Positions 41,324 through 50,842 of a DNA stretch of 64,000 nucleotides are shown piece after piece (position 1 is the first letter of the stretch; the number at the start of each line of letters is the position of its first letter). The translations under genes and the position numbers were made by a program. The notes under the pieces are model-generated. The model ran no database searches, was not told the origin of the DNA, and saw only the letters and a list, made by a program, of their open reading frames with translations. This stretch comes from Planococcus chinensis (GTDB taxonomy: Bacteria > Bacillota > Bacilli > Bacillales_A > Planococcaceae), in assembly GCF_020071995.1 (NCBI RefSeq), contig NZ_JABWTK010000004.1, positions 1 through 64,000 on the forward strand, written 5' to 3'.

Positions 41324-41360
41324 ATAAAAAAAGCCGAAGGACTGGTTCATCCTTTCGGCT
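41324..41360 (-). terminator. terminator of the disordered-protein gene
   Basis: Stem AGCCGAAGGA / TCCTTTCGGCT (one bulge) with seven A's to its left, i.e. a U-run on the reverse strand. Confidence 0.82.
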
Positions 41361-41432
41361 CTTCTCGCTTTATCGGTATGTCAATGGAATGGTTTTCTTC
41401 CACCAAGCAATTTTCTATAGTTACTTCTCTTT

Positions 41433-41948
41433 TTAAGTACGGTCTTTGTTCACGTCTAAACGCTCTTCGCGAGATTTGATCTGCTGTTCCCGCTTTTGGT
41501 TTTCTGGTGAACTGGTTTGATCGTAATCGTTCACATCTACGTGTGCCACATCTTCTTCACTTGTCTGGCTCCCCGGATCCCAAGTAGCGCTGTTTATGAC
41601 GTTTCCGCGTTCCCCTGTTGTAAAAGTTCCCTCTGGTTCCCGGATGGTGTCGTCAAAATCATTGCTTTTTTGCCAACCGCTTGTTTCTCTGCTCGGGTTT
41701 GGTTCTTCCGATTCCCGCCAGTCCGCTGAATTATCCGGGTCTTTTTTTCTGATGGTGGTGTCCCCGTCAGCAAGGTAAGGCTCGTTGGAACTATTGTTAT
41801 GTGTGTCTGAAGTGCCTCTTTCCTGAAGAACACTGTCCCGTTGCGCTTCTTTTCCAACATCCTTAGGCGTACCTGAATCAGATGCCTGGAATTGCTGAGT
41901 ATTTTGCCGATCTTTTCGGACAGAATCATTTCGATCATTGTTTTCCAT
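41433..41948 (-). CDS. hypothetical hydrophilic, probably disordered protein
   Basis: 171 residues with no hydrophobic segment, rich in Asp, Glu, Asn, Ser, Thr, Arg and Gln (for example DGDTTIRKKDPDNSADW and a DVNDYDQTSSPENQKREQQ tail). Low complexity suggests an intrinsically disordered, possibly stress-related protein; this is inference. The start at ATG 41948 is fixed by AGGGGGC upstream; the longer frame has no ribosome site. Has its own terminator. No family recognised. Confidence 0.65.
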   Translation of the reverse strand: MENNDRNDSVRKDRQNTQQFQASDSGTPKDVGKEAQRDSVLQERGTSDTHNNSSNEPYLADGDTTIRKKDPDNSADWRESEEPNPSRETSGWQKSNDFDDTIREPEGTFTTGERGNVINSATWDPGSQTSEEDVAHVDVNDYDQTSSPENQKREQQIKSREERLDVNKDRT

Positions 41949-42185
41949 TTTAAAGCCCCCTAGTTTTGAAAAGTCTACTAACCCAGAAATACCCGTTAGG
42001 TAAATATTCAAACTCCTTTAACAATCAAAACATGACCAACCAGAAGGTTGTTTGGGTTGACTTGCTGTATAGCATTCAACTCAACCTGGATTTCTTTCAC
42101 AAAATGAAAGAGCTTTTTTATTGAAAATAAAACTATTTTCTGAAAAGAGAAGCTGTTAAAATATAGAAAAGACTGAGGTGGTTTG

Positions 42186-42698
42186 ATGCATATTAAACAA
42201 GCTGGAATAGGTAATGCGAAAGGGATTGCGCAAGTTCATATAGACAGTTGGAAAACCACTTACCGCGGCATTGTCCCCCAGGATTATTTGGACCGCTTGG
42301 ATTACGAAGTCCGGGAACAGCAATGGCGCAGCAATATTGCGGTAAGCCAGGTATTCATTGCGGAAACGGAAGACAAACAAGTGGCCGGTTTTTCGACCGG
42401 CGGCAAAGAACGGACTGGAAATTACGGGGATACTGTCGGAGAAGTGTATGCCATTTATCTCTTGCAAGAATATCAGGGACGCGGATTCGGAAAGCAATTG
42501 ATAAAGCCGATTATCGATAATTTGCAGCAACAAGAGATGGATGAACTCATTATCCTCGCCTTGGAAGACAATCCAGCATGCGGCTTTTATAGCAACCTAG
42601 GCGGAAAAGCGATCGATCAACTGGATATTGAAATCGCTGGCAAAAAGCTAAAAGAGACGGTTTTTTACTGGAGAACTTTAAAAGATATTTGCTTATGA
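42186..42698 (+). CDS. GNAT family N-acetyltransferase
   Basis: 170 residues. MHIKQAGIGNAKGIAQVHID opens the fold, EVYAIYLLQEYQGRGFGKQL (near 84) is the acetyl-CoA loop, and ALEDNPACGFYSNLGGKAID the end. GAGGTGG stands 5 bases before the ATG (a TTG three bases earlier is in frame too). Acceptor unknown. Isolated gene. Confidence 0.83.
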   Translation: MHIKQAGIGNAKGIAQVHIDSWKTTYRGIVPQDYLDRLDYEVREQQWRSNIAVSQVFIAETEDKQVAGFSTGGKERTGNYGDTVGEVYAIYLLQEYQGRGFGKQLIKPIIDNLQQQEMDELIILALEDNPACGFYSNLGGKAIDQLDIEIAGKKLKETVFYWRTLKDICL

Positions 42699-42911
42699 AT
42701 AGGCAGACATTTCGCTGGCTGTTGGAGCACTGAAAAATCCAGATGCCGCAAGGATAAACGAGGAAAAATCCACTCAAGATTTTTTTCTGAATTTCTGCGT
42801 ACGTAATCGGCTCCGGGGGAATGATATAGGAAAGTATAAATTGAAAACGGATTCGTTTACAGAGCAATGAGAATCGGACAAAACGGCCATTACAGAAAGA
42901 CGGAGGATGAC

Positions 42912-44450
42912 ATGAATAGCACAATGAAGTTTTTTACCTTAATTTTAGTACTCGTTGCGTCATCGGTTGCGAGTTTTTTATTAATTTTTGACCAAGGGCT
43001 TGTAGGAGGGCTGGTAATCGCTTCACTATTCCTTTTGGTTTGTCTGATTCTCTTTATTGTGAGCGTTTACGGAGTGGTGACGAACCGCTTGGAATTTATA
43101 GGGTTCCGTACTATCCCAGAGCACATCGGTTTAATGATATTCTCCATTGTTCTTTCAACCGTAGTAGGATCTGTTGCAGTCGCGAACTCTTTTGTGGAAT
43201 ACACAGTCGGAGACAATAACTTAGCCTATACAGAAAAATCCCGTCTTTTTGCAAGCAGCATTTTTCAGGTGCCTTCCCAGAAAGAGTTGAAAAAGACTGA
43301 AAAAAATGGGGTGACCTATTTTTATTCTGAAGACCAGAAACAGCAAATTGAAAAAATCGACCGGCTGCTTCAAGAAGAAAAGCAGGGATTCCATTCATTT
43401 TTTGGCATTGAAGATGACAGTGGGTTGTCGATTGAATTCCACAGCAGCTATGAATCGCTTGAGTCGAGTTCGGGAATGGAAGGGATTGCAGGTTATTACA
43501 ATTCCGGCAACCGGACGATTCATCTGATGCCCGAGGATGAAATTTGGGAGCTGATCCTGCTTCATGAATATACCCATTACCAGAGCCATCTATATGCCGA
43601 AGAAAACAATTTGGGTATTCAACGGATTCCGTCCTGGTTTGAAGAAGGGCTCGCTGATTTTCTGGCGGAAGATAATAGCTACTGGTATGACCTGCAATCG
43701 GTCGAGCTGATTGATTTCCGCAGTCTGGATATCTACACCGAATTTGAAGAGGCATCTACCGAAAGCTACGACCCGTATGCCCAAAGTTTTCTGGCTGTAC
43801 AATCGTTGGTGATGGACCACGGAACGGATTTTATTCCTGATTTATTAGCTTCTAGAAATACTTCGGAATTTTACCGCAAACTGGAGGCATTAACCGGGAT
43901 GGAACTTGCGGAATTCCAGAAAACGTTTTTGCAAGATATGCTGGAAGAACAGAAAATGCGCAATGCAAAATTGGATCAGGCGTATAATGCCATCGACGCC
44001 AAGCAATTTGACAAAGCGGAACAAATCTTAAAAGACCTTCAAAAGAGCGGCAATAAGTTTGAGGTAGATGAGGCGTATTGGATGTTGACGGATATCTATT
44101 TGGAGCAAGGATTGTACGCCAAAGCGATTGCTTCCCTGGAGGAGAAAATCAGCAAAGGGGAAGAGGAGTTTCAAATAGATGATTTGCTTTTGCTTGCCGA
44201 AGTGCAGTTAATCATGGATCCGGCAAAATCATTAGAACAGTTGAAACAGGCCAAAGCGTTAAACGAGGAAAGCGGCGACTATTACGATCCGATGGAGCTT
44301 GAGCTGCTCGAACAAGCTTACCAAAAAATAAATTCGCCCAGCCCTCTAAGCGGCTACAAAATGATTGTTGAACAGGAGCTGGTCTGGAACCCTTATGTGA
44401 TGGAAGATCTAAATGAAAAACTGGCAAAGGAATACCCGGGGAAGTTTTAA
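42912..44450 (+). CDS. membrane gluzincin-like peptidase with TPR-like C-terminus
   Basis: 512 residues. Three hydrophobic stretches near the N-terminus (about 6-30, 34-58 and 72-95) anchor the protein. Then comes a zinc peptidase region with HEYTHYQSH (H218, E219, H222) and WFEEGLADFLAED carrying the likely third ligand Glu, and after residue 355 a helical repeat region (YNAIDAKQFDKAEQILKDLQ; YWMLTDIYLEQGLYAKAIAS) resembling TPRs. This is a peptidase MA-like arrangement. CGGAGGATG precedes ATG 42912. Substrate unknown. Confidence 0.78.
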   Translation: MNSTMKFFTLILVLVASSVASFLLIFDQGLVGGLVIASLFLLVCLILFIVSVYGVVTNRLEFIGFRTIPEHIGLMIFSIVLSTVVGSVAVANSFVEYTVGDNNLAYTEKSRLFASSIFQVPSQKELKKTEKNGVTYFYSEDQKQQIEKIDRLLQEEKQGFHSFFGIEDDSGLSIEFHSSYESLESSSGMEGIAGYYNSGNRTIHLMPEDEIWELILLHEYTHYQSHLYAEENNLGIQRIPSWFEEGLADFLAEDNSYWYDLQSVELIDFRSLDIYTEFEEASTESYDPYAQSFLAVQSLVMDHGTDFIPDLLASRNTSEFYRKLEALTGMELAEFQKTFLQDMLEEQKMRNAKLDQAYNAIDAKQFDKAEQILKDLQKSGNKFEVDEAYWMLTDIYLEQGLYAKAIASLEEKISKGEEEFQIDDLLLLAEVQLIMDPAKSLEQLKQAKALNEESGDYYDPMELELLEQAYQKINSPSPLSGYKMIVEQELVWNPYVMEDLNEKLAKEYPGKF

Positions 44451-44463
44451 ACGGTGACCCAAA

Positions 44464-44497
44464 AACAAGCGGATGCAATCTACCGCTTGTTTTTTTA
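44464..44497 (+). terminator. terminator of the membrane peptidase gene
   Basis: Stem AACAAGCGG / CCGCTTGTT followed by T7. Confidence 0.88.
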
Positions 44498-44599
44498 TTT
44501 CGAAAAGAAATTTGTAAATTCACTCTATTCTGCGTAACTTTTTTAAATGAAAAGCGTACATATAGTTAAGATGCTTCGGTAAAACTAGGAGGAGGACAA

Positions 44600-44950
44600 A
44601 TGAAGAAAAAGCTGGCATGGCCAGGTGCTTTTTTAATTTTGCTTGCCGGATTTTTATATGTGGCTACGTTTTATGCATACGAACCGGCTGAAACACTTTC
44701 AGGTTTCCCGGAGCCGGTTTTCGCGGAAATTACAGAAGATAAAGAAACTGCAAAATTGTACTATTGGAACGGTGCATCAGAAGAAAATGGGATTCCCTTT
44801 GGCTATGAAGTTGTCATCCGGGCAAGCGGCTGGAAAAAGGGGACTAGAGAAGGGGCCTCGGTGATGTACCACAAAGGCGAAGAGCAAGTGGACGTAATTT
44901 CTTCGACAAATCGGCTGATCCTCATGAAAAAGAAAAGCCCTTCCGATTGA
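44600..44950 (+). CDS. hypothetical single-pass or secreted protein
   Basis: 116 residues with a basic start and hydrophobic segment (KKKLAWPGAFLILLAGFLYVA, to about residue 22) that could be an anchor or signal peptide without a clear cleavage motif. The rest is soluble and beta-rich (PEPVFAEITEDKETAKLYYW; GIPFGYEVVIRASGWK). AGGAGGA lies before the ATG. I do not recognise it. Similar short anchored proteins often carry a DUF3139-like fold, but I cannot support that here. Confidence 0.65.
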   Translation: MKKKLAWPGAFLILLAGFLYVATFYAYEPAETLSGFPEPVFAEITEDKETAKLYYWNGASEENGIPFGYEVVIRASGWKKGTREGASVMYHKGEEQVDVISSTNRLILMKKKSPSD

Positions 44951-44960
44951 ATGCAAAAGA

Positions 44961-45000
44961 AAATCCCCTGACTGCAGTTTTTGCAATCAGGGGATTTTTT
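44961..45000. terminator. bidirectional terminator
   Basis: AAATCCCCTGACTGCA with its near-complement ending GGGGATTTTTT, between the convergent hypothetical and stress-protein genes. Confidence 0.88.
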
Positions 45001-45006
45001 AACCAG

Positions 45007-45588
45007 TTATCGTCTGCCGATGTCTTTGCCTACTTCTGAACCTTGATGAAGCGGAGTTTTGTCGCCGACAATTTGTTCAGAATTTGTGTCTGAATCGATC
45101 TCATCGCTTGCTCTGTATGTGCTTGCGCTGATGTCGTCGTCATCTGCGTCTTCTGTACGCACCACTAGAACGTCGCATTTTGCCGAACGCACAATATGTT
45201 CAGACACACTGCCGATGAGGAAACGTTCAACTGTGTTTAAACCAGTTGCACCACAAATGATTAAATCAGCATTTACCTTTTTAGCGAGTTCACGTGAAAT
45301 CATTGATTTTGGAGAACCGTAATCCACGAGAATATTAACGCTTCTGACACCGGCTGCTTCGGCTTCTTTTCTATAGCCTCCAAGCAAATCTTCAGCGAAC
45401 TTCTGAGCACGGTCTGCAATCGAACGGTCATACGCTTCAATAGCCGCAAACGAACGTGTATCGATGATATTTACCAAATTCAATGTCGCATTATTTCGTT
45501 TGGCAATTCCCACCGATTTCTTAAAAGCCCATTCTGCCTCTTTCGAACCGTCAACTGCCACTAGGATTTGTGAATACTTCAATGTCAT
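45007..45588 (-). CDS. universal stress protein family (UspA)
   Basis: 193 residues. The first 145 form a Usp domain: KYSQILVAVDGSKEAEWAF and, near 112-135, ADLIICGATGLNTVERFL and GSVSEHIVRSAKCDVLVV, giving the ATP-binding G-2X-G-9X-G(S) pattern. A 45-residue acidic and polar tail (EDADDDDIS onward) is extra to the usual length. ATG 45588 is preferred because AAGGAGG lies 7 bases upstream. Divergent from ald across a 308-base gap. Confidence 0.86.
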   Translation of the reverse strand: MTLKYSQILVAVDGSKEAEWAFKKSVGIAKRNNATLNLVNIIDTRSFAAIEAYDRSIADRAQKFAEDLLGGYRKEAEAAGVRSVNILVDYGSPKSMISRELAKKVNADLIICGATGLNTVERFLIGSVSEHIVRSAKCDVLVVRTEDADDDDISASTYRASDEIDSDTNSEQIVGDKTPLHQGSEVGKDIGRR

Positions 45589-45831
45589 TGTGCATTCCTC
45601 CTTGTCTATAGTTATATCTTTCGATAAATAAAGGCGAGTTCCTTCTTTTCGCACAAAAATTTACCGGGTATTTGGCGGTTATATGAACGGATTTACGCTT
45701 TTTGGAGAACTAAAAGGAGGTAGTTTTTGTTTTATCATAATAATTAAATTGTCGGAACGGGCTTTTTAAGGAGAAAATTCGAAAAACATAAAAAAGAAGA
45801 GCAGAAACAGGAATTATCTGATAGAATAGAC

Positions 45832-45860
45832 TTGCTTTGAACATTTAGATGTTTTATAAA
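45832..45860 (+). promoter_or_regulatory. promoter of ald
   Basis: TTGCTT (45832-45837), 17 bases, TATAAA (45855-45860), 36 bases upstream of the start. The rest of the 308-base gap to the divergent stress-protein gene is AT-rich and shows no gene. Confidence 0.7.
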
Positions 45861-45896
45861 TTACTATTCTATAGCACACAAATGGAGGGTTTTGTA

Positions 45897-47012
45897 ATGC
45901 GTATTGGGGTACCTAGAGAAGTTAAGAACAATGAAAACCGTGTAGCAATGACACCGGCAGGCGTAGTAAACTTGGCGCTTTATGGACACGAAGTATTTAT
46001 CGAAACAGAAGCTGGTCTTGGTTCTGGTTTTACAGACGAAGATTACAAAGCTGCTGGAGCGCAAATCGTAAACACTGCTGAAGAAGCATGGGCACAGGAA
46101 ATGATCATGAAAGTGAAAGAACCGGTTTCTTCGGAATACGGTTATTTCCGTGAAGGCATGATTCTCTTTACATATCTTCACTTGGCTCCAGAACCGGAAT
46201 TGACAAAAGCGATGCTTGATTCCAAAGTGGTCGGGATTGCTTACGAAACAGTTCAGCTTCCGAACAATACTTTGCCATTGCTTACACCAATGAGCGAAGT
46301 GGCGGGCAAAATGTCCACTCAGATCGGTGCACAATTCCTTGAGAAAATCCACGGGGGCGGCGGCATTCTGCTTGGCGGCATTCCTGGCGTTTCACGCGGC
46401 AAAGTAACTATTGTCGGCGGCGGTGTTGCTGGTACGAACGCAGCGAAAGTGGCAGTCGGAATGGGCGCAAGCGTAACAATCCTTGACTTGAACCCGGATC
46501 GCCTGCGCCAGCTGGATGACTTGTTCGGCGGTGATGTGCAGACATTGATCTCAAATCCATTCCACATTGCAGAATCTGTAAAAGAAGCGGATTTGGTAGT
46601 CGGTGCTGTATTGATCCCAGGCGCGAAAGCTCCGAAACTGGTAACAGAAGAAATGATCAAATCCATGAAACCAGGTTCTGTGGTCGTGGATATCGCGATC
46701 GACCAAGGCGGTATTTTCGAAACGAGCGACCGCATCACAACTCACGACAACCCGACTTACGTTAAGCACGATGTGGTTCACTATGCGGTGGCAAATATGC
46801 CAGGAGCTGTTCCACGGACTTCGACAATCGGTTTGACGAACGTTACCGTTCCTTACGCAGTACAAATCGCCAACAAAGGCTACGAAAAAGCTATTTTAGA
46901 AAACGAAGCGCTGAAAAAAGGCGTCAACACGCTTAAAGGCTATGTAACGTATAAAGCCGTTGCAGACGACCAGGGCATCGAGTACAAATCAGTCGACGAA
47001 TTGTTGGCGTAA
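45897..47012 (+). CDS. ald: alanine dehydrogenase
   Basis: 371 residues, usual length. Interconverts L-alanine and pyruvate plus ammonia with NAD. Substrate-binding K74 ([10 protein letters not shown]) and catalytic H95 ([11 protein letters not shown]); the NAD fold is [22 protein letters not shown] near 170. DIAIDQGG (near 268) is a further conserved element. ATG 45897 is set by GGAGGG 9 bases upstream; the in-frame extension of 16 codons overlaps the -10 box. Single-gene unit with strong terminator; it supports growth or sporulation on alanine in Bacillus. Confidence 0.96.
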   Translation: MRIGVPREVKNNENRVAMTPAGVVNLALYGHEVFIETEAGLGSGFTDEDYKAAGAQIVNTAEEAWAQEMIMKVKEPVSSEYGYFREGMILFTYLHLAPEPELTKAMLDSKVVGIAYETVQLPNNTLPLLTPMSEVAGKMSTQIGAQFLEKIHGGGGILLGGIPGVSRGKVTIVGGGVAGTNAAKVAVGMGASVTILDLNPDRLRQLDDLFGGDVQTLISNPFHIAESVKEADLVVGAVLIPGAKAPKLVTEEMIKSMKPGSVVVDIAIDQGGIFETSDRITTHDNPTYVKHDVVHYAVANMPGAVPRTSTIGLTNVTVPYAVQIANKGYEKAILENEALKKGVNTLKGYVTYKAVADDQGIEYKSVDELLA

Positions 47013-47042
47013 GTAAGATTATTGAACAATTGGGCATTATCA

Positions 47043-47081
47043 AAAAAGCAGTCACCGAACTTTCTCCGGTGACTGCTTTTT
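47043..47081. terminator. bidirectional terminator between ald and the M24 peptidase gene
   Basis: A perfect 15-bp stem (AAAAAGCAGTCACCG and complement). Confidence 0.92.
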
Positions 47082-47085
47082 GCAT

Positions 47086-48183
47086 TTAATTTGAAATGAT
47101 TTGAAGTTCTTTTGGAAATTTCGTCAATACTTCAACGCCATTTTCTGTAACGGCGACATCATCTTCAATGCGGACGCCGACTTTTCCAGGTACATAAACG
47201 CCGGGTTCGATGGTGAAGACCATTCCAGCTTCCATCGCCATATCGTTGGATCCATGAAGGGAAGGGAATTCGTGCACGGAAATGCCAAGCCCGTGGCCCA
47301 GGCGATGCGTGAAATATTCACCGTAGCCGGCATCTTCAATCACTTGGCGCGAGGCCTGATCAAGTTCTGCAGCAGTTATGCCCGGTTTCACGACATTTAC
47401 AGCAGCAAGTTCAGCGCGAAGGACAATGTCATACACGGCTTTTTGTTCGTCATTCGGTTCGCCGAACGCCAGTGTACGGGTGATGTCCGAGCAATAGCCT
47501 TTATGGACAACGCCAAGGTCGAACAGCACCAAATCGCCTTTCTGGATTTTGCGGTCGCCGGTTTTGCCGTGCGGAGAAGCCGCTTTTGGTCCGCTGAGGA
47601 CGGTTGTATCAAACGACATATGCGTAACGCCGCGTTTTTTCAGCGCCAATTCGATTTCGGTCATCACTTCAATTTCAGTGATGCCTTCACGCAAAGTTTT
47701 GGCTCCAATCTCAATCGCGTAATCCGCAAGTTCGGCTGCTTCTCTCAAAATTTGAAGTTCTGCTTCATCTTTAATGACGCGCATGGCATTGATCTTTTCA
47801 TCAAGCGCCACAAATTCAGGATTGCCGAACAGCCGGTTCAAAGCTTCGAAGCGGTCCACCGTCATATGGGATTTTTCGATGGCGATCCGGCGGACATTTT
47901 CGTTCCGTTCCGCAGCTGTACGGTGCAGTACCTGCATCGCGTCTTCTGTATCGACATGGCCGACAATGTCGCCGTTCCAGCCGGCGCTTTTCGCATCCGG
48001 AATTTCCATCTGCGGGCAAATCAGAAACGGTTCTGCATCTTTGAAGACCATGACACCAAGAAGGCGTTCGTGTGGATCGCTTTTAAAACCGCTGGCGTAA
48101 AAAACGTTGTCAGGGTTAGTGATAAATGCTGCATCAATATCGGATTCGGTTAAGTAAGCTTTCAATTGCTGTATTTTATTCAT
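47086..48183 (-). CDS. M24 family Xaa-Pro dipeptidase/aminopeptidase
   Basis: 365 residues: an N-terminal creatinase-like domain (to about 130) and a C-terminal pita-bread fold with the five metal ligands: D in VLFDLGVVHKGYCSDITRT (two Asp), H in THRLGHGLGISVHE, E in TIEPGVYVPG and E in RIEDDVAVTENG. Cleaves Xaa-Pro peptide bonds in the cytosol. AAGGAGG is 7 bases before the ATG. Divergent from ytkL; the family has close paralogs (PepQ, YkvY, YqhT), so no symbol is given. Confidence 0.9.
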   Translation of the reverse strand: MNKIQQLKAYLTESDIDAAFITNPDNVFYASGFKSDPHERLLGVMVFKDAEPFLICPQMEIPDAKSAGWNGDIVGHVDTEDAMQVLHRTAAERNENVRRIAIEKSHMTVDRFEALNRLFGNPEFVALDEKINAMRVIKDEAELQILREAAELADYAIEIGAKTLREGITEIEVMTEIELALKKRGVTHMSFDTTVLSGPKAASPHGKTGDRKIQKGDLVLFDLGVVHKGYCSDITRTLAFGEPNDEQKAVYDIVLRAELAAVNVVKPGITAAELDQASRQVIEDAGYGEYFTHRLGHGLGISVHEFPSLHGSNDMAMEAGMVFTIEPGVYVPGKVGVRIEDDVAVTENGVEVLTKFPKELQIISN

Positions 48184-48272
48184 ATGTATTCCTCCTTCTA
48201 TATGTGTAGCATATCAAATTTCAGGGTATAATACTGCTTGAAATGATTGCCAATAAACTCGGGAGGGATTAC

Positions 48273-48953
48273 ATGCAAGTATCTTATCATGGCCATTCGG
48301 TTGTAAAAATCAAAACAGGAAACAAAACGATTTTGATTGATCCATTCATCAGCGGCAACAGTTTAACAGACTTGACGGCCAGTGAAGAAAAGCCGGATGT
48401 CATTTTACTGACGCATGCACACAACGATCATGTGGGCGATACGATTGACTTGGCGAAAACCAATGATGCCCAAGTTGTGGCGCCGGTGGAACTGGCGAAT
48501 TATTTGGGAAGCCAAGGGCTGAATACAATCGGTATGAACCTCGGCGGCTCTTATGAGTTTGATTTTGGAACAGTGAAATACACCAAAGCGTTCCACAGCT
48601 CCTCTTATACGACAGAAGAAGGAGACGTCATTTATGGCGGCATGCCGGCAGGGCTTCTGTTTAAAGCGGAAGGCAAGACGGTTTACCATGCCGGAGATAC
48701 CGAAGTTTTTGGTGATATGGCGATTATCGGAGAACGCAACGCAATTGATGTGGCATTTGTGCCGATCGGCGATTTTTTCACCATGGGGCCGGAAGACGCT
48801 GCCTATGCAGTTGAACTGTTAAAGCCGAAAACCGTTGTGCCGATCCATTACAACACATTCCCGCCAATCAAACAGGATCCTGAAAAATTCAAAGCATTGG
48901 TGAAAAATGCAGAAGTGAATATCTTGCAGGCCGGCGGAACCATCGACTTGTAA
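48273..48953 (+). CDS. ytkL: UPF0173 metal-dependent hydrolase
   Basis: 226 residues of the metallo-beta-lactamase fold. Metal ligands are [10 protein letters not shown] at 47-56, FHSSSYTT with H near 112, the AGDTEVF aspartate near 148, and the final H in [10 protein letters not shown]. Function not established; the B. subtilis ortholog YtkL sits in the same place upstream of ytoI. GGGAGGG precedes ATG 48273, while an in-frame start ten codons earlier lacks a ribosome site. Confidence 0.9.
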   Translation: MQVSYHGHSVVKIKTGNKTILIDPFISGNSLTDLTASEEKPDVILLTHAHNDHVGDTIDLAKTNDAQVVAPVELANYLGSQGLNTIGMNLGGSYEFDFGTVKYTKAFHSSSYTTEEGDVIYGGMPAGLLFKAEGKTVYHAGDTEVFGDMAIIGERNAIDVAFVPIGDFFTMGPEDAAYAVELLKPKTVVPIHYNTFPPIKQDPEKFKALVKNAEVNILQAGGTIDL

Positions 48954-48959
48954 AACCAG

Positions 48960-48991
48960 AATCCGGAGAATCTTATTCTCTGGATTTTTTT
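48960..48991 (+). terminator. terminator of ytkL
   Basis: Stem AATCCGGAGAAT / ATTCTCTGGATT followed by T6. Confidence 0.87.
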
Positions 48992-49101
48992 GAGCTGAAA
49001 AATTTTGTTCGAACCGCCTCTTTAGCCGCACCAGTGCCTTTGTTTCAATAGGAAATATGGTACACTATGGGCAAGAGCAAGCAGAAAGAAAAGGTGAGTT
49101 T

Positions 49102-50409
49102 ATGGCAACGAAACACGAACAGATTTTAGAGTATATAGAGACGCTGCCGGTCGGAGAGAAAATTTCGGTGAGGCGGATTGCAAAAGATCTGCAGGTCAGC
49201 GAAGGAACGGCTTACCGGGCGATCAAAGAGGCAGAAACCCAGCGCCTCGTTTCGACAATTGAACGGGTCGGCACCATCCGCATCGAGCGTAAAAAGAAAG
49301 AAAATATCGAGCGGCTGACGTATGCAGAAATCGTCAACATTGTCGACGGACAGGTGCTGGGCGGAAGAGCAGGCCTGCATAAGTCATTGACCAAATTCGT
49401 CATCGGTGCCATGCAACTTGAAGACATGATGCGCTATACCGAAGCCGGGAATCTGCTGATTGTCGGAAACCGTTTTAAAGCGCACGAATATGCGCTGCGG
49501 GCAGGAGCGGCTGTGCTTGTCACAGGTGGATTCGATGCCTCGGACAATGTTAAGCGGCTGGCGGATGAGTACGAGCTGCCGGTCATTTCAACAAGCTACG
49601 ATACGTTTACTGTAGCAACGATGATCAACCGGGCCATTTATGACCAATTGATCAAAAAAGAAATCCTGTTGATAGAAGATATCTTGATTCCATTCGAAAA
49701 TACGCATTTGCTATATGAAAAAGATCCCATCAGCCGGTACCGTGAATTGAACAAAGAAACGACGCATGGCGGGTTTCCAGTAATCGATGACAGCGGCAAA
49801 CTGGTCGGCATCATTACATCCCGCGATGTAATCGGCCATTCAGATGAAGAAACGGTTGAGAAAGTGATGACGAAAGATCCCATCACCGTTTCGCTTCAAA
49901 CCAGTGTAGCCGCAGCAGGCCACCGGATGATTTGGGAAGGTATTGATTTGCTGCCGGTATCCGATGACCACGGAAAACTGAAAGGCGTCATCAGCCGGCA
50001 AGATGTGCTGAAAGCCATTCAAACGGCCCAGCGGCAGCCGCAGCAAGGGGAGACCATTGATGACATCATCAAGAGCCAGCTGCATTTGCCGCAAACGGAC
50101 AAGCTCGCTTTGGAGTTCAAGGTTACGCCGCAGATGACCAATGCCTATGGATCGGTTTCGTACGGGGCATACACCACCATTTTAGTGGAAGCGGCAACAG
50201 CTGCCTTAAAAACCAAAAACCGGAGAGAAAGTGCATTGGAAAATATGACGATTTATTACCTGAACCCGGTGCAGCTGGATTCCACGCTCCATATCAAACC
50301 TTTGATATTGCACATCAGCCGCAAGTCCGCCAAAGTGGATGTGGAAGTGCTGGCCGACCATAAGATTGTGGGCAAAGCTTTGCTGACGTTCCAATTGTTG
50401 GACAGGTAA
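49102..50409 (+). CDS. ytoI: YtoI-like regulator: HTH, DRTGG, CBS pair and hot-dog domain
   Basis: 435 residues in four parts: an N-terminal winged-helix region (ISVRRIAKDLQVSEGTAYRA, about 20-39), a DRTGG domain (about 70-180), two CBS motifs (PISRYRELNKETTHGGFPVI then MTKDPITVSLQTSVAAAGHR, about 210-320), and a C-terminal thioesterase-like hot-dog domain (about 330-430, KVTPQMTNAYGSVSYGAYTT). This layout suggests a DNA-binding sensor of a nucleotide and possibly an acyl thioester; ligand and targets are unknown. AAAGGTGAG precedes ATG 49102. Same position as in B. subtilis. Confidence 0.88.
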   Translation: MATKHEQILEYIETLPVGEKISVRRIAKDLQVSEGTAYRAIKEAETQRLVSTIERVGTIRIERKKKENIERLTYAEIVNIVDGQVLGGRAGLHKSLTKFVIGAMQLEDMMRYTEAGNLLIVGNRFKAHEYALRAGAAVLVTGGFDASDNVKRLADEYELPVISTSYDTFTVATMINRAIYDQLIKKEILLIEDILIPFENTHLLYEKDPISRYRELNKETTHGGFPVIDDSGKLVGIITSRDVIGHSDEETVEKVMTKDPITVSLQTSVAAAGHRMIWEGIDLLPVSDDHGKLKGVISRQDVLKAIQTAQRQPQQGETIDDIIKSQLHLPQTDKLALEFKVTPQMTNAYGSVSYGAYTTILVEAATAALKTKNRRESALENMTIYYLNPVQLDSTLHIKPLILHISRKSAKVDVEVLADHKIVGKALLTFQLLDR

Positions 50410-50423
50410 ATGATGGACAAATA

Positions 50424-50450
50424 AAAAATCTCCCCGCAAGGAGAGATTTT
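50424..50450. terminator. short bidirectional terminator between ytoI and ytpI
   Basis: AAAATCTCC with GGAGAGATTTT around a GCAA loop, flanked by A and T runs. Confidence 0.75.
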
Positions 50451-50748
50451 ACTGGTTCAACCGGGCTTCTTCTGCCACGAATTTGTGGTAGTGCTTAGCG
50501 GCTTTGTAATTAGAGTACATCATCATAAAGCCGAGGATAATGAAAACGCCGGAAACGATATAAGTCACCAAAGACTGGTAGATGAAAAGAAAATTGATGC
50601 CGAAAAAGAAGATGAAACTTCCGAGTGAGAATGCTGCGACAGCGGCATACCATTTTTTGCGAATCGGCAAAACCGCACGGAATTGTTTTGTTTTATAATA
50701 AAAATAAAAAACAAATGATACAATGATTAAACCAACAAATACTAACAT
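50449..50748 (-). CDS. ytpI: YtpI-like membrane protein
   Basis: 99 residues with three hydrophobic segments (2-18, 33-55, 61-79) and a short charged C-terminus (KAAKHYHKFVAEEARLNQ). It lies between ytoI and nrnA as B. subtilis ytpI does. AGGAGG precedes the ATG. Function unknown. It converges on ytoI, and its stop lies inside the shared terminator. Confidence 0.85.
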   Translation of the reverse strand: MLVFVGLIIVSFVFYFYYKTKQFRAVLPIRKKWYAAVAAFSLGSFIFFFGINFLFIYQSLVTYIVSGVFIILGFMMMYSNYKAAKHYHKFVAEEARLNQ

Positions 50749-50842
50749 TAGGGACCTCCTGTATTCCAGAACTCAACTCTATTGTACTGAGAATCGGCTG
50801 AAAATGCGAATGGATTTCCTTAGATAACGGAGGAACTTGGAT

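Larger units (their letters stand above)
40958..41432. other. gene-free interval with two terminators
   Basis: 475 bases hold two terminators (41029-41066 and 41324-41360) and nothing else I can support. A 75-codon frame (41067-41294) starts at the end of the first terminator without a ribosome site and is not called. Confidence 0.5.

Noticed and set aside
42699..42911. Possible gene or RNA before the membrane peptidase gene
   Set aside because: No frame with ribosome site and no convincing hairpin; left as spacer.
43111..43755. 214-codon reverse frame inside the membrane peptidase gene
   Set aside because: Shadow of the gene bearing the HEYTH motif; no promoter or ribosome site.
47101..48153. 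350-codon forward frame opposite the M24 peptidase gene
   Set aside because: Antisense shadow of a clear M24 enzyme in a GC-biased frame; no ribosome site and cysteine/phenylalanine-rich nonsense composition.
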